Assembly: GCF_000090795.2 (NCBI RefSeq)
Contig: NW_003546528.1
Location: forward strand, 43,888-106,383
Source of the DNA: Amphimedon queenslandica
Taxonomy: Eukaryota; Porifera; Demospongiae; Haplosclerida; Niphatidae
Length of the DNA: 62,496 nucleotides
Direction: 5' to 3'
Part shown: one piece after another, positions 56,399 through 62,496 of the stretch
Numbering within the stretch: position 1 is the first letter of the stretch
Layout of the letters: the number at the start of each line of letters is the position of its first letter
Notes under the pieces: model-generated
Seen by the model: only the letters and a program-made list of their open reading frames with translations
What the model was told of the DNA's origin: nothing
The model's database searches: none
Translations under genes and position numbers: made by a program

Positions 56399-58603
56399 CA
56401 ATAATAATAATAATAATAATAATAATGACAATAATAATAATAATGATAGTGACTAATGTTGTTTACTGGCATATCAAGTCTGCATCAATGCAGCAGTCAT
56501 TGTGATCCTCACAGTCGAGTGAGCAGTGACAGACGGTGTTTGGGTTAACTCCTTGACAACTGGCACCAGTAGATGGATCACAACATGTTTCATTATAACC
56601 AGCTAATGCACAGGGACCTGGGGCTACATGATGCATTGATAATAATTATAATCATAATGATAATGTTAATATCAATAATAGTATGGTATTTTTTAAATGG
56701 CTCCGAAATCACCCCAAATTTTATTACATTTTCTGATACATATTGATGTCCTTATGCTGCGTAGAAAGTTTGAGCTGATTCTGACTTCAATTTTTTGAGT
56801 TATGACTATTTTGAGAAATAGGCCAAAATGTAAAAAATGTTTTTTCCAAAAATTGACTAAAAATCAGTCCTAATTTTGTATAAATTATTTTCAAACAGTG
56901 ATGATAAAGAGTGATCAATACTTACCACAGATCATGCTGACATCATTTGAATGCTGGCAGTTCCCTTTGTCTCCATACTGATCCTCACTGACACACTCAT
57001 TGAGTTGATTCTCTTCTCCAGTACACTCTATATCTTCAATCCATATCACCTGACCTGTGGTACCTGACCCATACACACTGCTGGTATATCCACCAGTAAA
57101 TGCCTGTGCACCTATCATTGGTCATAATAATGATCATTATATCAACACTAGTTTAAACCTTCTCCTATTGATACCAGCCATGCAGTGTGTGTGTGTGTGT
57201 ATACCTCTCCATGGTAGCCCCATTGTCCTACAGATCACATATGCATCATAGATGTCCCATTCCTTGTCACATATAGTGCCCCAGCGTCCATTGTGACACA
57301 CTTCAACTCGTCCTTCCCTATCAGTAGGTCCACCCACCAGTCTTATAGTCCCAGAGGTACATGATGATTCACAGGACACTCCTATGTCATACTGGTGCCC
57401 ACAGCAACTCTTGTATCCTTTACAGTCTAACAGCTGTGACTCGTTGCCATAGCAACTGACGGTCTTTGAATAAACGTCCTCAAGTCCCTGACCGTATTCA
57501 TTATTATTGTACAATGGTGTAACCTCTTTAATAAAACAATAAATAAAATAAATAAATAATTCTATTCTTACTTGATACACTCAGTCCTAAGCTCTTACAC
57601 ACTACAGTTGCTTCATTGACAGTAAAGCCTGTACTACAGACTGTCTTCCAGTAGTGGTCAGTGTCACATACAGCAATACGACCAGCTGTCTCGTTGCCAT
57701 CATCAAACTTCACATCACCCACTGAAGTACAGACTGCATTACCTCCTAGCTCTGAATGGTTACTGGGAACAGCTACAGGAATGAAGAGATTATAGAGTGA
57801 GTGATCTTTAAAGTAACTATTGTATTAATGTTAAAGGTCCTCACAGTTTGGATGAGGGCAGGTAAACTCCACCCCAGGACAGCAGTCATCCATTGAATGA
57901 CAGAGTTCATCACACCAGCAGTTGTATGGGTATGAGATATAGCAGTGGTAGGTGTCACAGCAAGAAGAGAACCCACCGACATCAAGACATATTGCCTGAG
58001 GATTGCAGAGTACTCCTCCATCAAACTCATGACTGCAGGTTGAAGGTGTGGTGTAGTTGCACTGTGTAATGTTGAGCTCATTCCCAGTGCAAGAGACATC
58101 CTGATATCCAACTGTCCCATTACCTTCACCAAATAGAGCCAGACCATAAGCTTGAGCACCTGTACATATACATAGGTTATATACCAGTGTGTGTGTGTCT
58201 GGAGGTGAGTATCAGTAATATAATACCTGAGTCCCTTGATATCTGCCCTCAGCTTCACCTCAAGCAGATATCTCAGTCCTCAGGTATTACATTACTTGTC
58301 CACCCATGAAGGCTGTACTTGCTTACCAGTAGTAGAGAGTCCTAACTGCCTGCAGATCACTTTAGCAGTTAATGAACAGAATGAACCATCAGCACAGACA
58401 CTGTGCCACAGACCAGATGAACATATCTCTAGTCTACCATATCTAGTGACATTAACATCAGGACCTACCAATCTAACACTGCCTTCACTGCAACCTGTTG
58501 ATAATAATAACTGATAATAATAACTGATAATGTACTTACCATTACTGTATGTGGCTCCTAATTGAAGACTAATGATAACAGATATTGCAATAATGAACAG
58601 CAT
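52250..58603 (-). CDS. Mosaic receptor: SRCR, somatomedin-B-like and FN3 domains, TM
   Basis: A signal peptide ([20 protein letters not shown]) starts at 58603. An SRCR domain is followed by a Cys-rich somatomedin-B-like module ([20 protein letters not shown], about 57840-58040). Two SRCR domains come next, then a second such module ([20 protein letters not shown], about 56470-56630). About seven more SRCR domains lie between 56310 and 53940 ([34 protein letters not shown]). Two fibronectin III domains (about 53870-53400 and 53337-52985) precede a Cys-containing juxtamembrane module ([11 protein letters not shown]), a TM segment ([20 protein letters not shown]) and a tail. The tail most likely splices to a last exon ending DIKITTLY at 52250; otherwise it stops at 52372. 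Adhesion or recognition is inferred. Confidence 0.82.
56053..56135. repeat. 83-bp palindromic intronic element, copy 3
   Basis: It is in the same orientation as copies 2 and 4 and nearly identical to them, and keeps the left arm GGAGGTGAGTATC. It lies in the intron splitting an SRCR domain of the mosaic receptor, about 14 nt past the donor. Confidence 0.88.
56325..56450. repeat. (TAA)n microsatellite with ACA interruptions
   Basis: It lies in an intron of the mosaic receptor and reads (TTA)n on the sense strand just before the acceptor. Two interruptions (GACAATAAT) split it. Confidence 0.9.
56690..56885. repeat. Isolated unit of the 176-bp satellite type
   Basis: ATTTTATTACATTTTCTGATAC, TGATGTCCTTATGCTG and AAGTTTGAGCTGATTCTGAC match the COMMD4 intron satellite, here as a single diverged unit in the mosaic receptor. 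Confidence 0.8.
58214..58296. repeat. 83-bp palindromic intronic element, copy 4
   Basis: It differs from copy 3 by a single base in the left arm (AATATAA for AATGTAA) and carries the left arm GTGTGTGTCTGGAGGTGAGT. It lies in the intron splitting the first SRCR domain of the mosaic receptor, about 25-30 nt past the donor. Confidence 0.88.
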
Positions 58604-58729
58604 TTTCAGTAAAGGGGCACACCCAAACTGGGTTGTTTTTCTCTCAATGAATAATCTTTTATAGCATCAATAATGAATGTTGTTATTTTTGGGAGGAGCT
58701 TATTGTCATTGATGATTCAGCAGCCACAA
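58604..58729. promoter_or_regulatory. Bidirectional promoter, mosaic receptor / small membrane protein
   Basis: This is a 126-bp divergent interval. It is AT-rich, with TTTTATAG-like sequence near 58660 that could act as a TATA element for either side. Confidence 0.45.
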
Positions 58730-59228
58730 TGGGTAAACAACAATGGTTTATGGTTATTGTGCTATTATTATTTTTCTTGCATTTAGATATCATTCTTCCA
58801 CTTTTGATTGATGTTGGGTCACATCTTGTTACTAGGACAACTGGTAAATAACAAGTTTACTATTGTGAATATGATAATTATTGCTTTTTACTGTAGGTCA
58901 TCACTTTATTACTAATTGTGGACACAGTGGTTTCACCATTCATAGTTTTACGCTGCTTTTTGGGTTTATAATTTCAGCAGTTACCTGCTCCTGTATCGGT
59001 AAAGATGCTGATGAAGCTTGTTCCCGAGCCTCTGCTCATGGTTTCTGGAAAATTGTGATCCACTGTATTGTACCTTTTATTGTTGATCTTGATAAAATGA
59101 TCCCATCAAAATCATCATCATCTTGTTTTGATGCTTTTTCATGTATCATGTTAGCTGTCCAGTTAGCTATCTCCATTTGTACTGTCTATTGTTATAGCAA
59201 CAAACAGAAACCACATAGAAACTTTTAA
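58730..59228 (+). CDS. Small multi-pass membrane protein, unknown (copy 1)
   Basis: ATG at 58730 starts MGKQQWFMVIVLLLFFLHLD and reads through ILPLLIDVGSHLVTRTT into a second exon from about 58896 (GHHFITNCGHSGFTIHSF). Four hydrophobic stretches are visible: the N-terminus, FTLLFGFIISAVTCSC, IVIHCIVPFIVDL and CIMLAVQLAISICTVYCY. The tail is basic (NKQKPHRNF). There are several cysteines and no known domain. The protein is about 150 residues. A related gene follows at 59381 with the same exon break, so this is a real two-exon family. The function is unknown. Confidence 0.7.
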
Positions 59229-59380
59229 GCAATAAGTGTATATTGCTGCTGCACATTAATTTTGCATTATACAGCTATTTTAGGCTATGTTTCTGTGCCA
59301 TTTGGTTTTGTGCATCAAGTCACTATTATTGTGAATATTGTTATTTATTTTCAAAATTGGGAGGGGCTGGTTGCTGCAGA

Positions 59381-59850
59381 ATGTGTGAACAGTTTGTATT
59401 AGGTTGTATATGTCCATTACTCCTTGATATAGGTCTCCATTTTATTACTAAAGTAACTGGTAAGTATTATATGTATTGAATGGTAAGTATTATTAATAAT
59501 ATATAGGTCAGTACTTTATCACTAACTGTCATTTTAGCAATAATTGGACTCATTTTGTGATGCTGTTGGATGGTGTCATCATTTCAGTCCTTGCTATATG
59601 TTGTATTACTTGCATTTCAGGAAAAGGATCATACTGGAGGATAATTGTTAACATAATAGTCAAAGTCATGTTCCACTTTGTCTTGCCAAAATTGGATGGA
59701 TTTGTGGAAGTAACAAGTGATGGTCTTTTTTCATGCAATAATAAGACTACCTTTTATATTCTTATGGTTGTGTACATGATATTATTTCCAATTTTTGTCA
59801 TGATTATTCAAGTAGGCTGTGAAAATTGTTGTAAGCAGCCCAAAAAATAA
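59381..59850 (+). CDS. Small multi-pass membrane protein, unknown (copy 2)
   Basis: Exon 1 (MCEQFVLGCICPLLLDIGLH, FITKVT) and exon 2 from about 59505 (GQYFITNCHFSNNWTHFVML) mirror the preceding gene. The shared features are the LLLDIG/LLIDVG string, the exon boundary after VT and TT, and the FITNC after it. Hydrophobic segments are DGVIISVLAICCITCI, IIVNIIVKVMFHFVL and FYILMVVYMILFPIFVMIIQ, and the end is CENCCKQPKK. The start is the first ATG that keeps the homologous exon 1 open; a longer hydrophobic N-terminus cannot be excluded. No known family. Confidence 0.65.
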
Positions 59851-60035
59851 AGATGCTTTGTTTGAATGCTATTATAGAGCTAATCAACTGCGTGGGCGAT
59901 CTTTACAAGAGGAATTAGGTCACATGTTTATGACTGGAGGTGTGACATGGTCTGATCCATTGACCTGTGCTATTGCTGGCTGACTCTTCTCTTGTGTCTC
60001 AGTTTGTAGCTACTAGTCTTTAAGGAGGAGAGAGG

Positions 60036-62496
60036 ATGAGTGATGATGATGGTAGGAGTCCAGAGGAGCAGCCGCTACTGAGGGTTGATGGTGGCAGGGG
60101 CAGGAGAATGAAGGAGAGCAAGTGTGGCCGGTGTGTCAGCTCCCGTGCCTGCTGTGGCCTTCTCTGCTGTATTATGATAACCACCGCCATTATTGCTGCT
60201 GTACTAGCTGTTCTTATATCCTATGGTATCATTGATAAAGAAGTTGATAAGTTTATTGCTAAAGTAAGAGAATAACAAGCGAAGGTTTATTATTATTATT
60301 ATTCTTATAAACAGCAAGTATCGTTAACTAAAGGTTCAGCAGCTACAGACCAATGGTCTAAACCTGGTGCCGCTGTCTACATGTCCTTCTACATGTTTAA
60401 CTTAACTAACAAAGATGAGTTTTTAAATGGAGAGAAAGCTACTATTAAAGAAATAGGACCATTTGTATACAAGTAAGAGAGAGAGGGTTGCACCCCTAGT
60501 GCTAGTGCTAGTGTGTCAGTTGATAGTGTTATTGTGTTGATTAGTGTCACATGATTGACATGAGCTCAGCAATAGCCCAGCCCTGGAGTACATAACATTA
60601 CATAACAATATAGACCACAACAATAGGTCCAGTATACTCCAGTAGTACAATACAATCATATGATTATAGTGTAGCAGTAGTAAAGTATAAAGTGTTTGAG
60701 TTTATTGTAGTACACGTCAGTGATGCACTAGCTCAGCCTGTGACAATAATATAATATTGATGATGATCGATAATGATGGTATTAATATGATAGTAATGTT
60801 GTTCTTTTTGTTATTTTAGTGAGTCGAAGACGAAGTATAATTTGAGATGGAACAGTGATGAGACCATTTTGGAATATTTTGAAAATACCTCGTATATTTT
60901 TAACAAAGAGAAATCAAACAGACTTGATCCAAGTCATGTTAACATTACCACTATTAACCTCCCTCTTATTGTAAGGACTGGGTGGGTGGGTTAGTGGGTG
61001 TGGTTTATCTGTATCTTCCCCAGGGATTTCTCCTCCAGTTTGAAAAACTAATAAACATTTCTGCTACTTTTCCACCTCCAATCAACACTATTGTTAAAGA
61101 TCTAATTGAAACTATAATAACTGAATTGAACAAAGACTTTAACGAGAAACTAATAATGACACGACCAGTCAGTGAGATACTCTGGGGCTATGAAGATCCT
61201 TTTCTGAAGTTTGTGGCCGATTTGTTAGCAAATGTGACATTTATTGATTTACATAAGGAGCTCAATGGTGGATTCTTCCAGTTAGAGGTACCACACTAAC
61301 ATAACTGTTACTATAATTAGACACACAATCATTACTTATCCTGTTACTATTATTATTATTGTACTATAGCACCAGACTGATACAGCTGGTCCTAATATGG
61401 TCTACACTGGTAAAGGATCACCCCAGACTACAGCACAGTATCTCATGTATGACGGTAAAACCAGTATAACCGGTTGGGGCACTCCTTATGCCCAGATGAT
61501 CAACGGTACTGAAGCACTCCTGTTCCATCCTGGAGTATCAAGAACTGACGTGTTGGATGTGTATGTGGATGAACTCTTCAGATCTGGCTACTTTACCTAT
61601 TATAAAGATATCACTGAATTTGATATAAAGATGTATCAGTTCAGACTACCACAGAAAGAGCTACAGAAAGCTTATCAGGACAAAGGATTCTACATGGACG
61701 GGCCTGATGGTGTACTTAATCTCACTGCTGTGTTCCCCCTAAGTAAGTGCCTGTACATGTATATAAATGTATTGATTTGTTATCATTTTTAGATGTCCCA
61801 ATATTTGTTAGTAAGCCTCACTTCCTTGATGCTGATGAATATTATACTAATGATATTAATGGTCCCCCTAGCAACAGGGACAAACATGATTCATTCCTTA
61901 ACGTTGAACCAGTGAGAAAGAACACATCTGCATATAAATAATTAATGATTCATTTATTATTATGATTATTATTATTATAGATAACTGGTGCTGTGCTGCA
62001 TGCTGCCAAGAGGTTACAAATTAACATCCAACTCAAACAATACGAAGACATACCGTATGTTCATCATCATCATCATTATTATTATTATAAAGATGGAGTT
62101 ACTATTATTATTTTTATTAGTAAATTATTATTAGTATTTTATTGTATTTTTAGTGATTTATCTCATTTGCCAATCAATACAACCTACCTGCCTTTACTGT
62201 GGGTTGAAGAGGTAACCACTAATAATACTAGCAGCTGCTACTCTCTCTCCCTCTCCCTCTCCCCCTTTCTCTCTCTCTTCCTCCCTCTCCCTCTCATAGA
62301 CTGGGTCTCTTAACGAGTCAATTGCCAGTACATTTAGAGATACTGTGTATAAACCAATCAACACAATACAAATATCTGCAATAACGGTAGCATCTGTATC
62401 AGGTCAGTATACTAATAATATACTAATAATATACTGCTAGCATATTAATAATATACTGTCAGTATACTAATAATATACAACTGCTAATAATTGGGT
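60036..62496 (+). CDS. CD36/LIMP-2 family scavenger receptor (copy 2, 3' end outside window)
   Basis: ATG at 60036 gives MSDDDGRSPEEQPLLRVDGG; EEQPLL fits an acidic-dileucine lysosomal signal, here at the N-terminus. The TM segment is CCIMITTAIIAAVLAVLISY. Ectodomain exons show VYMSFYMFNLTNKDEF, KEIGPFVYK, VSEILWGYEDPFLKF, TSITGWGTPYAQMINGTEAL, DVPIFVSKPHFLDADEY, DSFLNVEPITGAVLHAAK and LPLLWVEE. The exon order mirrors copy 1. The window ends before the C-terminal TM segment and tail. It probably transports lipids or sorts lysosomal enzymes, by family. Confidence 0.88.

Overview
This window is animal genomic DNA, most likely from a demosponge such as Amphimedon queenslandica. The clues are AT-rich, very compact, intron-rich genes with 40-200 nt introns, abundant TTA/TAA microsatellites, scavenger-receptor cysteine-rich (SRCR) transmembrane receptors, and clear single-copy metazoan orthologues (SMAD4, NELF-A, CELF, WDR61, COMMD4, HYPK). 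The species is inferred from gene content, not proven. Exon joins were read by eye from GT/AG signals and protein continuity, so gene boundaries given as start-to-stop codon are firmer than internal exon edges.

Layout. 1-839: 3' end of a glycine-rich repeat protein. 1172-10339: three consecutive minus-strand SRCR receptors with two, two and six SRCR domains. 10908-12543: a Rab8-type GTPase (minus). 12962-14991: a small secreted protein and an intronless arylsulfatase. 15179-19488: a tandem DOMON cluster, with two short secreted forms (the second cut by an N gap at 16991-17000) followed by a full DOMON-cytochrome b561 ferric-reductase-type protein. 19774-34575: TBC RabGAP (-), NELF-A (+), antizyme-like protein (-), COMMD4 (+), CD36/LIMP-2 (-), HYPK (-) and CELF (+). 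35302-44829: fumarylacetoacetase (+), a mitochondrial carrier (-), SMAD4 (+) and an extended short-chain dehydrogenase (+). 45018-52193: WDR61/SKI8 (-) head-to-head with glucosidase I (+). 52250-58603: a large SRCR/somatomedin-B/FN3 mosaic receptor (-). 58730-59850: two tandem unknown small membrane proteins. 60036-end: a second CD36/LIMP-2 gene, cut by the window edge.

Most genes alternate as head-to-head pairs sharing short promoters (148 bp for TBC/NELF-A, 221 bp for WDR61/glucosidase I, 126 bp for the mosaic receptor and the small membrane protein) and tail-to-tail pairs with 56-290 bp between stops. The genes do not form one pathway. Recurring themes are secretory and lysosomal cell biology (Rab8, TBC GAP, two LIMP-2-like proteins, glucosidase I, sulfatase), surface recognition (four SRCR receptors), redox (DOMON/b561) and conserved nuclear or RNA machinery.

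The most unexpected structure is non-coding. A near-palindromic 83-bp element occurs four times, each time in the intron that splits an SRCR domain. A 20-bp E-box-containing motif is shared by the promoters of an SRCR receptor and of the WDR61/glucosidase I pair. A family of related intronic repeats carries a 22-nt perfect palindrome or expands into a 176-bp satellite. TTA microsatellites serve as the 3' splice acceptors of many introns.
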